DNA from: Harmonia axyridis
Taxonomy: Eukaryota; Arthropoda; Insecta; Coleoptera; Coccinellidae
Direction: 5' to 3'
DNA length: 64,000 nucleotides
Assembly: GCF_914767665.1 (NCBI RefSeq)
Contig: NC_059504.1
Span: forward strand, 28,994,001-29,058,000
In this document: positions 47,072-58,808 of the stretch, in pieces
How the letters are laid out: each line of letters starts with the position of its first letter
How positions within the stretch are numbered: the stretch's first letter is position 1
The notes under the pieces: generated by a model
What the model was told of the DNA's origin: nothing
The model's input: only the letters and a program-made list of their open reading frames with translations
Database searches by the model: none
Position numbers and translations under genes: made by a program

Positions 47072-47263
47072 CAGTGGCGTACCCAGACATAAGCCTTGGG
47101 GGGGATAAAGAAAAACAAATTTCAAATTTTCCTTCTTTTGAAGAAGTTTTCCAAAAAAGTTTGCTTACTCATAATAAGATTGTGATATATAAGGTTGTTA
47201 CATATAATGGATATTCCTCCTGAGGGGGATATATTCTCTATACCCCTCTTGGGTACGCCAATG
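47072..47263. mobile_element. hAT-type MITE (192 bp) with perfect 8-bp target duplication
   Basis: Termini CAGTGGCGTACCC and (inverted) CATTGGCGTACCC are flanked by identical TAAATATA at 47064-47071 and 47264-47271. The CAGTGGCG-like ends and 8-bp duplication are diagnostic of hAT transposition. It is too short to code for anything. Confidence 0.92.
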
Positions 47264-47271
47264 TAAATATA

Positions 47272-48480
47272 TGTATATTTCATTGCCTTTAATTTCATTA
47301 AAATGAATTAAAATTTTCAATGAAATTTAAAGAAACTGAAGAATAAAACAAGTGAATTTTTGAATATCAAAATCAGTCTTAGTTCCATGATACCACGCCA
47401 ACTCAAATTTAATTGGTAATTTAGATTCAATATAATTGTAAAATCACTTGAAAAATCGCAGTAATTAATATATATGGAAAATAGTAAAAAAAAGAGTTGA
47501 GGTAATATCCACCATGGAAAAATAAAAATTTGCGTTAAAATCAACATTGCGATGAGCAATTAATAGGGAGTGATTGCGATGGGGCGCCTCAATTCTCGCC
47601 ATGCCACTGTTTATCAGGAAGTGTATTGAATCTGTGCAATGCAACTTCGAATAATTGTGAGATTTTACACCCTTTACAATCATTGTTATAGAGTTCGAAA
47701 TTTCAACTAATATTTCCTTCCTTGATTTCTGTGATTTCAAAATCCTCACTTTTCACTCAGGCAAATAATAATAATAGATAATAACCGTCTTTATTAGGCG
47801 AAAGTTCTATAAAGTTCAATTTTTATACGCCCATAACCGGAAGTAAAAGAATGAGAATAATTAATAATCCCGAAATCAATACACACATCGATGCGCACAT
47901 AATGAATTTACTAATCACTTGAGCAACCTAATTCCGTAATAAGGATATTCCTGCATTTTTAAAGTTGCCAAATCCTTGTTTGAATACCCTCCATTGTTTT
48001 CGGCAGTTATTGACTACAATTCTTGCGGATTTTGATTTGCTGAGAATCAAAGAGAGTTGAATATCTCAGTTCCACACAGATTTCATGGTTATATTTCATT
48101 ATTATATGTTGGTACTCGGAACTCTCCTGTCACGAATTTAATTTTTTTCTGGCTATGCAGTGTTTATTTTCATTAGTGCAAAACATAATTTTTCAATGCA
48201 GAAATCACTGAGCGATGTTTATGGAAATAATCCATAATTTTCAAAAATAATACAGTGAATTAGAGAAACTATATATACACAGAAGGCTCAACCTAACACT
48301 CGATTATTCTAAAATTCGCCACATCGAGAACCATATATCGACTCTGGAAAACCTTTAGGAATCTAAAAATTGAGAAAATCAACATTCTTCTACTTCTATT
48401 GGATAATTGCTTCAGAGAAATAAAGTTCATATATAATCAATATAATACGATACAAAGTATATACTAATGCCGACTTGCCG
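47272..48480. other. intergenic, no gene seen; possible hAT end at 47578-47612
   Basis: On the minus strand CAGTGGCATGGCGAGAATTG, followed by a GGCGCCCC stretch, resembles a hAT terminus, unpaired here. The rest is AT-rich and featureless. Confidence 0.35.
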
Positions 48481-48639
48481 AGACTAATACAGGGTGGATG
48501 ATTATTGAGAACCAATGAGACGTTTCTGGAGAAGTGCACATATTTTAAATCTTAAAATTGGGATTATAATATTATTTATGGAGACTGGATCTACCGGCAA
48601 TACGGATATCAATGAATATATATGGGCAGATAGATTTAT

Positions 48640-48712
48640 GAACAATGTCGATCTATGGCAATGTGGATCTATGGGAAATGTGGATCTATGGGCAATGTTG
48701 ATCCGGCAATGC
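48640..48712 (+). repeat. short minisatellite, 16-17 bp unit
   Basis: About four imperfect copies of GATCTATGGGCAATGTG. It follows a solo repeat end (ACAGGGTGGATGATTATTGA at 48490). Confidence 0.7.
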
Positions 48713-48959
48713 AATGGGAGATAAAAGTAAAAATTTTGAAAACGTCAATGAGTTTCAAAATGTATCACTATCTTTGAAAATAAGAACAATCTTAGTTTTT
48801 TGATTATAAGGAAATCAAAAACCTCAATGAAATTTTGTATTGTCATTATGTCAAAGAGTTAAGAGTAATAAAGTTTTAAATTTATGTTCTTCGAACAACG
48901 TATCATCAACTATTATAAACCGAAATAATTTCCTATACTGTATTGTTCTTCTTCTTTCT

Positions 48960-49373
48960 CTTTTCTTAAGACGTAGTCTTGTTTCTTCTACTATTCAGCC
49001 TCTTGGGAAGCAGATGTCCAGCTTTCGTGCCATTTTTGGGAGGTCAGCCGGGGGCTCTCTTTGAATTTGGTCTTCCATCCTTTGCCCATCTTGCCCATCG
49101 ATCTTCCATCATTCTGTCGACGTGGTCTCTCCAATATCGTCGTCTAGCTCTCGTGGATCTTAATTTATCTTGAACCTTTAGATCTTTTCTTATAACTTCG
49201 CTCCTTATTTGATCTCTCGAACTTACCCCTTTAATAGTTCTCAATATTTTCATCTCTGCTACCCTCATCGTATTCTTCGTTTTTGCTGGGTCCGCTCGAG
49301 TTTCTACTGCATTGTTCGTGTTTACAAATAGACATTTATGATAATATTTATAACTAACATTTGCAGGTATCAC
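48960..49373 (-). mobile_element. C-terminal fragment of an RTE-like LINE
   Basis: Minus-strand translation includes ETRADPAKTKNTMRVAEMK, ILRTIKGVSSRDQIRSE and RRRYWRDHVDRMMEDRWARW, the region downstream of the reverse transcriptase in RTE-type LINEs (compare W-x-x-H-V-x-R-M). The catalytic domain is missing. Confidence 0.75.
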
Positions 49374-51160
49374 CCGTAATTTGAAAATTTAATACATATG
49401 TTCAAAATGTAATTGAAAGGAATTCGTGACTTGCAAATCATCGAAGTATTAACTTCTCTTGTGTAATTTATAGGACTCTTGTTCACGCAGCTCTACTATT
49501 CTATATGGAGGAAATTTCTCAAGCAGCCACAAAATCGAATAACCTCACTCGTTAAACCACCCAACCAGTCTTTCTGTTTACCCACCCATCCAAATCTCCC
49601 AAAAAACAAACAGAACGACCATGAATAACTTGATGCATAATGCGTACTCAAATTTTTATAAGCGTTAAAAATCTGACTGTTAAATCACAATTTGCTTAAC
49701 AGGTGCGTCGCACTGGTATCCACCCCTCCAGCACATAAACATACAGGGGCGCTCAAACACAAGCCCCTCGAACATGTTACTGTAGTAGATGCGTTTGACT
49801 CGGTCCACTAGAAAACGTAACATCTGAAGTAGTGAGCGCTTGCAAACGTACACGAATAGGTGCCGTACAGCCCTGTCTATCGTATCAGTCGGTGGTTACC
49901 CCAGAAATGCAACGATTTGCACAGAGTGGGAATACGAATAAAATTCGATTGAATAAATTTTCCGCTGATATCAGATGCAAAGATTTTTTTACACAGGTTT
50001 CTGTGAAAACGATATTCATTTCATACGTATGAATAAATAATCGATTTAACTATCAAAATATTTTCAACATAATTTCGCTCGCATCAAAGTAAATTATCCA
50101 CACCAGCAAAATTAAGACAACGAACAAACTCTCATCGAAGTTTGTATAGTTCATTTTCTCTCGGACCCTAGATTTTAGCAATAATTGTTTTAATTGTAGC
50201 CTGATTTTTCAGAAACATAACTGTTCAGATTCCGTCCTCATATAATCTCGTCTCAATTTTATATACAGGCGTGAATAAAGCAAATTGAAAAGTAAGCTTT
50301 TATCCAGAATTAATCAAAGAAATCAAAAATCAAATGATGTTTATACAATATAGTTATTTCCTTCTTTGTGGAGTAATTTCCATTTGTTTTATTTGAATTT
50401 TTCGGCACAATATTGATACCGATATTCTGCTCGAGGCTATTTTGAATTATATCATATTGGTTACGTTACGATTTAGTACAAAATAGCCACGAACAGAATA
50501 TTGGAAATATACGTAATGATGAGTTGGCAAATCAGAGTAATAAACATAGATAGAGGGAGCATACATATGTCATTTTCAGTAAGCAAATTTTGTTTGCAAC
50601 ATGAACCATCAAATTTGACATTAAGCGCGCGGAAATGAAAACATATTGTGATATTAGTGATGAGATATTTCACAATTCGTGAGTTTCTTCACAAATAACG
50701 CACTTCTTATGATCCATATAACAACGGATGAGAACGAGAGAGCAAAAATAGCCAAATCTTGGATTTCAGCAGGTAGATACAGAAAATAATAAATATTCTG
50801 CATACTATAAATTTGCCAAGCATGTTGGTCGTTGTCCATCAATAAATTTTTTATTTTGTGTTTTTGGAAAATAATATCTGCTGGAATATAAATCCTATCT
50901 GTACACGTGCTGTTTTTTTCATCACTGGTTAGTACACCCATCGTGAGGTGAAAATTTTTGAAGGAACTATTGAGAATCCCGATTCATCACCATTCCATAT
51001 ATTGTTTATCTCGAAATTACTCTCTTCTAATATAACAGACATTTCTAAAGTATTTTGCTGAAAGCACTAGTTCTAGCAAAATAGTTGATTAGTACAACTT
51101 CATACTAGAATTCCGTAGGTAATTCTTAAAGCCTGATATGATATCTCGCTAAGTATTCGC
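49374..51160. other. intergenic with a GC-richer candidate regulatory island (49470-49950)
   Basis: The island contains a CAGGTG E-box (TAACAGGTGCGTCGC, about 49700), CCACCCATCCAAATCTCCC and GGTGGTTACCCCAG. It shows no coding pattern and no transposon termini. It lies 3 kb downstream of tap. The remaining sequence is AT-rich without features. Confidence 0.35.
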
Positions 51161-51164
51161 TATA

Positions 51165-51327
51165 GATATCAAAAAATGGACAACATTGTGTCATTTTTCC
51201 TTCACAATATAATATATACTTATGATATATTCGGTTTTTTCCCAAGACAAAAAAACCGAATATATCATACATAGATGTATTATATTGTGAAGAGAAAAGG
51301 ACAAAATGTTATCAATTTTTCGATATT
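51165..51327. repeat. long hairpin, arms of about 76 bp and loop of about 10 bases
   Basis: The segment 51165-51240 pairs with 51249-51327 with scattered mismatches (innermost CCGAATATATCATA and its inverse are perfect). The compact loop gives a single long stem. It could be a small MITE or a hairpin-RNA source. No target duplication was recognised. Confidence 0.75.
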
Positions 51328-51603
51328 TATATTGAAAAACCTTCATCAAGTAGTCAATTATCTTTTATTATTCAAAGTATTCAATATATATTTTCAATAG
51401 TCCTATCTGCTTTCTATCTTAATAAATCGCAGCTCAAAATTTGTGTTCTAGATGCAGTCCATCATTTTTCCTAGATCGATAGATTTCGACTATTCCGTCT
51501 ATTAATTTCAGTTCATTTTTGACATTTTCGTAGATTTCAAACTAAAATCAACGAGTCGATCAATCAAAGTTTCATGAAACTCGTCGTAAGGAATTCAGGA
51601 GTA

Positions 51604-51772
51604 CAGGGTGTCCCAAATTCGATGCTCACTGAGAGGATCTCGAGAACTTGGACTTAGAGAAAAAATCTTCAAGAAGCCCCGATCTCTATTTCACTATATC
51701 TTGATTTTTGTTCGAGATATTCGAAAAATACTAAATTTTTTCCAGTAATTTTTATGGTTTATATGAAAGATA
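51604..51772. repeat. solo left end of a CAGGGTGTCCC element next to a mariner relic
   Basis: Starts CAGGGTGTCCCAAATTCGAT. A similar start (CAGGTCGTCCCAAAATTCAA) occurs near 29633. The opposite arm is missing. Confidence 0.5.
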
Positions 51773-51774
51773 GG

Positions 51775-52700
51775 TTACGGGCGGAGCCAAGGTGTCAAGA
51801 GTGGTTTTAACACTTCAAGAACGGTAATTTTGTTGTCGAAGACCAGAATGACAGTGGAAGAGAGAAGGTTTTCGAAGATGCAGAATTGAAGGTATTACTT
51901 GATCAAGACTCGTGTCAAATGTAACAAGAATTGGCAGGATTCTTGGGAGTGTCGCCACAAGCCATTTCAAAATGCCTGATAGTCATGGGAATGATTCAGA
52001 AACAAGGAAATTGGGTGCCGTACGAGTTGAAGCCGGGAGATGTTGAACGGCGTCTGTTTGCTTGTGAACAGCTGCTTGCAAGTCGAAAACGGAAATGAAT
52101 TTCTGCATCGCATTGAGACGGAAGACGAAAAATGGATTCATTACGATAATCCCACTGTTCCAAGGTCATGCTCAGTATTTGGTGAACCAGCTTGGCGTCG
52201 TGTATTATGAGTTGTAAAAACTGACTGAAACAATCACTGGCGATCGTTATCGAACACAATGCGTTAGGGTCGAGCATTGAAAGACCTGCAATACGACGAG
52301 AGACATGATAAATTGGTTTTACAGCATGACAATACTCGAACCCAAGTTGCAAAAGTGGTCAAAACATACTTGGAAACGTTGAAATCCTACCCCACCTCCG
52401 TATTCTTCAGACGTTGCTTCCTCGGACTATCACTTGTTTCAATCAATGGCACACGGCCTGGCTGACCAGCACTTCTTAAGAAGAAGTAGAAGTTGGATCG
52501 ATCCGTGGATCGCTTCAAAAGATGACCAGTTTTTTCAACGAAGGATTTATATGTACGTTACCCGAAAGATGGGGAGAAATAAGTGGCTAGAGATGAACAA
52601 TACTTTAAATCATAAATGTCTAACCAGTATTTCCATAAAGCCTCGAATTTCAGAAAGAAAACGGCGGAAGCAAAATTGTACGCCCATGTTAATGTTTATA
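51775..52700 (+). pseudogene. mariner transposase pseudogene, multiple frameshifts
   Basis: The N-terminal half gives EWF-HFKNGNFVVEDQ, MGMIQKQGNWVPYELKPGDV and ERRLFACEQLL. Then come degraded catalytic segments (GDEKW has become EDEKW) and a C-terminal part SMAHGLADQHFLRRS, and near 52650 the family's KTAEAK-like end. Numerous stops. It is the same family as the relics at 18060 and 63245. Confidence 0.85.
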
Positions 52701-52739
52701 GAGAATCAATTAGCTGAATTTTACGACAGAGCTTAATTG

Positions 52740-54430
52740 TGTTTCAATTGGTATAATTGAAAAATTGGGTTAAAAACTTCTGATCTAATGTTCTGCGATA
52801 AACGCAATAATAATTCCTTCCCATAGGAAGAATTGAAAATGAATGCATTTTCGTCTCTATCATTCCTATAGGAAGGAGAGGAAAAAGCATCAATCAATTA
52901 AATGCGTATAACCTTGAAAACTTTAAAGTATTTATTTATTTGAACTACAGTACATTATACGAATGAAACAAACCATGAGGTGCCTTAACCGACTTATCTT
53001 CCACATCCCATACATATCCACCGATCCATGCATTCAATAAAATATTCAATATTTGCACAGACGGACAATCCCATAGCCTGAGGCTTTAAAACCAACAATG
53101 GCTCTACACACCGGCCGGTATTTATTCCTAGCAAATCGCCCACAGCTATGTGTTTACTGACAATGAGACTGATCCTACCCTTATACCATTCGGAAAAATG
53201 GAAAATAAAAAAGATCCAAACAGTTATAGACCTAAAATCTTATGTTTATGTGATCCCTAACGAAGGAAAGAAGGATAACTTTTGAGACGAGATTAAAGCA
53301 TAATGTGTATTTGATTTGATTGAGACTTGATGATTATGTAATTATTAATTAATTTTTCGAATATATTATTTTACTGCAGGTACATTAACTTATTAGACTG
53401 TGCCCTGAAAATGAAACCTGAAAATTTCTAAAAGTTTCTGAGTACTGTCAGACGGAAGGGAATTCTGGCATTTGATGAGTTAGTCGTACCCTATCATTTG
53501 AGATTATTCGAGGCTGGAAATTATAAAATTTAGCTATAAAAAATTCAGCTATCAAATCAGCAATAACAGTATCATTGCCGACACGTGCCATATCAGAGGA
53601 GAATACGGTAGGGGTTATATATAAGTTGTTGGGTTTTTGGCCCGATATTCGTTATGGAGCGTTTTTTTCGGCGTTTATCGCCGAACTATTCCAAAGGTTA
53701 TTAGAATATTCGAAATGAATCAAAACATAAAATAAAAATAAAAAATAAAAAAAATAAAACTGAACTGGAATGGAAAAATCACCAATATGCGACATATAGC
53801 ACGGACAAGACGAGGCAACAATCCTAAGATGACGTTTCTTTTATTTTTTTCAGTGCAAAATATAAAAGTAATATATCACAGAATTTCTAGATTAGCGACA
53901 AAGTAAAGATGAAAATGGAATGGAGGAATCACCAATATGCGACGTATGGCATGGACAGGATGGAGTAACAGTCCTAAGATGATGTTTTTTGTTTCTTTGT
54001 TTGATACAGAATTTAATAATGTGTATTAGATTTTTATCCTTTTGGTGTTGGTTAAAGTGTATTTAGTTTCTGTAGAATGAAGTTTATTTTAGTCACGTAC
54101 AGAAAATTATATATGTAATTATCTCTGTGACTTGTTTTTGTTTATTTCAATGAGAACGAATAAACATATCTATCTATCTATCTATATAACTTCAAACTTT
54201 CCACGTGAGAAAAGGAAATAGTTGCGTCACTCAGCAAAAAAAATGATAATTTTAGCAGACGTTTGAAATTATCAATTCTTAGTACTACCAACATAGGCGG
54301 CCAATTATAAAAGGTTCTCCAGTAAAAGGTTTTATTTTGATATTAAAAAAAAAGAATATATTTGAAAAAATCATCCGATGTTTACTTCATTGGAAAGAGG
54401 GATGTATGGCATTAACAATGGAAAACGATT
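52740..54430. other. intergenic with a GC-richer island and a short tandem duplication
   Basis: The stretch 52960-53190 is GC-richer (contains CACCGGCCGGTATTTATTCC and CCATCCATACATATCC-like segments) and non-coding. It is a candidate conserved element between tap and bves. An A-rich run lies at 53722-53758, and a 149-bp direct duplication at 53765-54060 is listed separately. Confidence 0.35.
53765..54060 (+). repeat. direct duplication of about 149 bp, two diverged copies
   Basis: TGGAATGGAAAAATCACCAA at about 53765 recurs as TGGAATGGAGGAATCACCAA at about 53915. Both continue through CAATATGCGAC and CCTAAGATGA. A TATC microsatellite at 54165-54185 follows, which may be the 3' tail of an old LINE. 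Confidence 0.65.
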
Positions 54431-54690
54431 TCAGCTAAATTACTGGCACGGCTCCAATTGCAGCGCAATATGTTTTTCGTGAGATTTTCATGACCAATTC
54501 GCACATTTGTGGCTGTATGTCCTCGATAACTTCACGAATTCCATCTTTAAGGTCTTGAATATGGAACATTGGCATAAACCTTATCTTTCACAAAGATAGA
54601 AAGTTTGAAGGTGTTAAATCTCAAGATCTCGGAGCCAATATGGATGATCCCTTCGAGAAATAACACGGCCAGGAAACTCTTCTTGCAAAA
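54430..54690 (-). pseudogene. C-terminal fragment of an IS630-type transposase
   Basis: Minus-strand frames read QEEFPGRVISR, a decayed W-P-P-R-S-x-D-L block, VKDKVYANVPYS, LKDGIREVIEDIQPQMCEL and a diverged terminal block. This is the tail of the transposase family whose N-terminal part is seen at 20117. Only about 85 codons remain. Confidence 0.7.
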
Positions 54691-54799
54691 TAGACCAAGT
54701 ATAAAGTCATTGTGAGTGAATTCTTGCTCGGAGAATTTCATCATCTTCTGAATTCGATCAGAAGTAATATTTTTATCCTTCCAACCCTTCATCCCTCAT

Positions 54800-55985
54800 T
54801 CGCAACAGGAAATATTAAGGTAAGAACTGTTTTTTTGGTCTATTTTAGTTGGTTAGTTTTTACTAATCGAATATCAAAAGACGACAGCTTCAATAGTAAC
54901 AGCTACCCAGATAGAGGACTATTCAAAATGAAACCTCTTATTGGAACACCCAACAGCAAATAGTTGGATTGCCCTTATAGAAGCCAGAAAATTCATTTTA
55001 CGATATAGGTTCAAACGGTCAACCTCAGTGTCCTTAGATAAGGAGGAAACCATTTACTAGGCTCAGTCTTTCATAATTCGAATATTATCAGCTAACTGAT
55101 CTGATGGCGGACGGATGATCACAGATAATCTATTGACCTATTCGTTCAAAACGATTTTCGTAAATGATGATGTCATAAGAGAAAAAATGTTGCCCGCAAA
55201 ATTTTCGATTGGTATGAAAGTTTGTTGCTTTGGCCTTTTTGCCATGAATTTTGTTGACAAAACCACGAGCTGTCGAAACGAGTTATTACATCAAAACAAA
55301 TATCATGAGCGCGCTCATGATATGTCAACTCCGCGGAGTTGACAACAATAAAGCTACTAGAAAATTTTTGTCGGAAAATTTTTTTTGCGGATGATATTCG
55401 ACGAGTTCAAATGAAGATAGATATCTTGCTTATTCAATGATAAGTAACATGATTTTAGTAGAATCAACTATCATTTTTGGGATTAGCCCTCATCTCATGA
55501 ATAAGTATTAAGAATTTTGCCACTAAAGAACAAGTCGTTACAATGTTATTTGCTAGCATTGAACACTCAATAGTGGAATAGTCGACTCAAAATTCACAAA
55601 TTCGACAAAATAATTGCACCTTGTTCCCAAAAATGAGCGTGCATAATATTATATCCCAATACGGCCCTGGTTCCATCCCTTCAGACCGCAGTTAGGGGTT
55701 GTTCCGCGCTACTGATCAAGGCAAGGCAGCTGCCCGTACGTCGAGACTACTTGGGGCACTGGGCCATTGCTTTGATTTATATCGCAGGTTGTCTTGCAGC
55801 TCTCGGTTTTGATTTGCCTGCATGAAATCGGGCATGAATGCACACGCAGCTACGCTCGTTTGCGAGAATAGGAAGTCATTGTGACGGTGGACAAACGCAA
55901 TTATCGGCAAATTTTGCCGATTTCGGGGAAAATTGACACGGATGTTAAAAGCATAGAGAATTGTGATTTCTGTATTGTAAATATA
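54800..55985. other. intergenic; unexplained GC-rich segment 55640-55960
   Basis: The segment 55640-55960 is markedly GC-richer (GGTTGTTCCGCGCTACTGAT, AAGGCAAGGCAGCTGCCCG) and directly abuts a LINE fragment. It may be an unrecognised SINE or a conserved element. It resembles neither tRNA nor 5S rRNA in any part I could align by eye. The remainder is AT-rich. Confidence 0.3.
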
Positions 55986-55989
55986 CTCC

Positions 55990-56700
55990 CTAGCATAAAA
56001 ATAAGGTCTCTCAGATCTTCTTTTTGGACTGGAATTTTATTCCCTACGCCTCTACTTTAATTTTTCCTATTTCTACTGTTGTTTAATTGGGAGACTTTCC
56101 TCCATACTGCATGTCACTTTTTTATTCTCTTTGGTTCTTTGATTCGGTCATTCTTATTTTGATTTGTAGTATCTTTCTTAATTCCTTATTCTCATGTTCT
56201 TTCAGCATCTCTATTGTCTTCTTTCTTTGTTTTTTAACTATTTCCTCAATACTTTCAATTTACAATTCTTCTCTGATTTGTTGGTTATATACCATGGGGC
56301 GCTAACCGCTTTTCTGATTACTTTATTTAGCGTACTTTGCAACTGATCCTTATTATTGTCCTTCGTATTATACCAGGTTACTGCTGCATAAGTGATGCTT
56401 GGTGTAAGCAATATTTCTATTATCTTTAGCTTGTTTTTTAAGGAAATTTTACTTTTAGGGTTGGGCAGCGGGTACAGTCTCCCATGCAACCGCCTTGCCT
56501 TTTTCCTGTTTGCTTTTATCTGTTTGTTAAAGTTCATTCTTTCATCTAGTATTACTCCCAGATATTTTGCTTACTTTTTCCATTCTATCGTCTGATTTTC
56601 TATTTTGAAATTTCCTGTTTTCTCTTTCTTTACTGTTATTCCTCGGAAGTAGATTGCAACTGTGTTCGATGTAAGTATTCACTTTCCATTTCTTGAAGTA
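55990..56700 (-). mobile_element. 3' part of a Jockey-type LINE
   Basis: On the minus strand: VAIYFRGITVKKEKTGNF, AKYLGVILDERMNFNKQI, KARRLHGRLYPLPNPKSK, TPSITYAAVTWYNT and NKVIRKAVSAPWYITN. This is the thumb and C-terminal region of Jockey-clade LINEs. A degraded tail follows (IEEIVKKQRKKTIEML). Stops are present. Confidence 0.82.
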
Positions 56701-57019
56701 CTTATTCCATCAGTACAAATCAGGCCATCTAAGGATTTGCATTTAATTCAGAAATCTATTTTTTCTTCGGATTTTTGGACACTTGGACAGATGATTTTGC
56801 CGTGATTGATTGAACAAAAATTTTTTTTTTTATTTGATTCGAATTTCGTTGGAAATAATTAACAGGGAAAATTATACATGGTTTCAACTCAAACAAAAAG
56901 AAAGTAAGATCTTCCGTTACGAGAATTTCTTTCTACAGTTATGATAAATGATGAGGCATCCTCTGGATCCAATTTTAGAACGAAGGAATATTGTCCATTT
57001 CCTAAAAAAATCTGTAATC

Positions 57020-57620
57020 ATTTAGATTTGGCAAAAGCGTAGAGAATTGACGGTTTTAGTGATGCCCTTTTCAACTCCAATGAAATACAGGCCACTCACG
57101 TCACAAGACCAAATTATATACAGTGACTTCTTGTGGATGTAATGGTCTCTCAGCAGTAACATAAGGAATGAAACTGCCTCTTATGTGACAATTTTGCTTG
57201 TTAACATAGCCACCGAGTGAGAAAATGTGCTTCATCGTTAAAGAAAATTGTATGTGCAAAATCGTCAACCAAGGTTGTTGTTCAAGCACAATCGGCATAT
57301 GTTCTACATGTTCCATGGTCAGCTGGCTTAGTTCAACAGAACCTTATTAGGATGGAAATGCAAATCCAGGTGCAAAATACGTCATAGCAAGGCGCAAGAG
57401 AGGCTCAAAGGCTGTGCGCGCCAAAGAATGAATAAATTTGTATCTTCTTGAACACCTTTACTCACAGCAGCAACATTTTCGGTCGAGCGTGCATTTCGAT
57501 GATGTATGGGTCTTAAGACATCAGTAACAGATCCAATACTTCGAATTTTTTCTCTGTTTCGCCAGTTATACGCTCAGATGTACGATTATGTCGACCATAA
57601 TCTGCCCGTTATGCCAGAAT
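57020..57620 (-). pseudogene. IS630-type transposase pseudogene, minus strand
   Basis: In order: TGSVTDVLRPIHHRNARSTE-like sequence near 57480-57540, a frameshifted helix-turn-helix end, EHVEHMPIVLEQQPW (57316 downward), SLGGYVNKQNCHIRGS, ERPLHPQEVTVYN and a diverged core. It is the same family as the + strand relic at 20117-20800. Confidence 0.75.
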
Positions 57621-57639
57621 AGTTATTTGTTTTACTAGG

Positions 57640-58737
57640 CAGATTGTCTGCCGATTGTTTATAATGATCTTTGTAGGATATTTTATTTCAATTTTATTTA
57701 TATTTATTATATTTCATTTATTATTTTATTTATTTATATTTCAATTCTCACAATATTTTCATTTTTCCTGTATTGATGAATTAAAACAAAATTTGATAGA
57801 AATAAAACAAATGTTTTATTCCCAATAAAAATAATCATTTTGCAACCTAGGCAGGAAAGTCCTTATTTGCTGATTGATATGTGTTTGCAAAATTAATATT
57901 TGCTGTCAATCGGAGAAAAACATATTTACTATACATACTAATAATATTTAAAGAGTAAATATTTAAATAGGTTTAAATTTTTTTTTAGTTTTAGTAGTAT
58001 AGTTTGGTATGGGATAACAGCATAATTTGAAATGAATTCCTATGAATTTGTAATGTAATAATGTATAATGTATATAATAACCTCTCAAGTGAATAATCTA
58101 TCAATATTTTCCGGGAAATATATTATTTGAAGCTAGAAAATCTAAAGAATGCATGTTATGCATCTTCGGTATCTGAACCTTTCCTGAAAATCCATCAGAC
58201 AGTTGACCCCTTAGACTATATATCAGTACCTATGATCGTTGTTGGTGAGGTTAATGTTCTTAAGGTATCGATAAAATTACATGATTTTTGATCGCTATTG
58301 ATGAGGTTAATGTTCTTAAGGTATCGATAAAATTACATGAAATTTTTTTTATGAAGTCTAAGGTTGAACCTTATTGTTTAAATCGTGAAGGAATGAGATA
58401 GGGCTCTCAAAAATAACATTCACATTATCGAAAATAATCAGAAATAAGAAATCATAATAAGAAACCGTTCAAAAATTTCTCTGAAAAAATACAATTTCGC
58501 CACAATTCTGTTATATAAAATATCATAGCATACTAATTATGTTTGAAAAATTATCATTTTTCGCATATTATGTAAAACTTCTTCTTCAAAGTAAACGCGA
58601 TTCATAGAGAATTTAATATAAGTAGAGGTCCTACAGAGCCCTCTACCGGTCGCTGATTCAAATTCTGAAAAATCAATACATCCGCAACTGCACGTTTCTG
58701 TCCCGACTCATCTATCGATTTGTTATTTTTGATGCAG
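57640..58737. other. AT-rich sequence upstream of bves
   Basis: No gene seen. It ends in a plausible acceptor, TTGTTATTTTTGATGCAG at 58720-58737, which implies an upstream non-coding bves exon not identified here. A tandem duplication lies at 58234-58341. Confidence 0.4.
58234..58341 (+). repeat. 56-bp tandem duplication
   Basis: Two adjacent copies of a unit starting GATCGTTGTTGGTGAGGTTA (second copy GATCGCTATTGATGAGGTTA), both running through CTTAAGGTATCGATAAAATT. Confidence 0.85.
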
Positions 58738-58808
58738 ACAAAACAAGAATGAAGTCAAACAGTGGTAGCTGGAGGTAAAGTTGATAAAACACAAACTTTA
58801 TTATTGCA

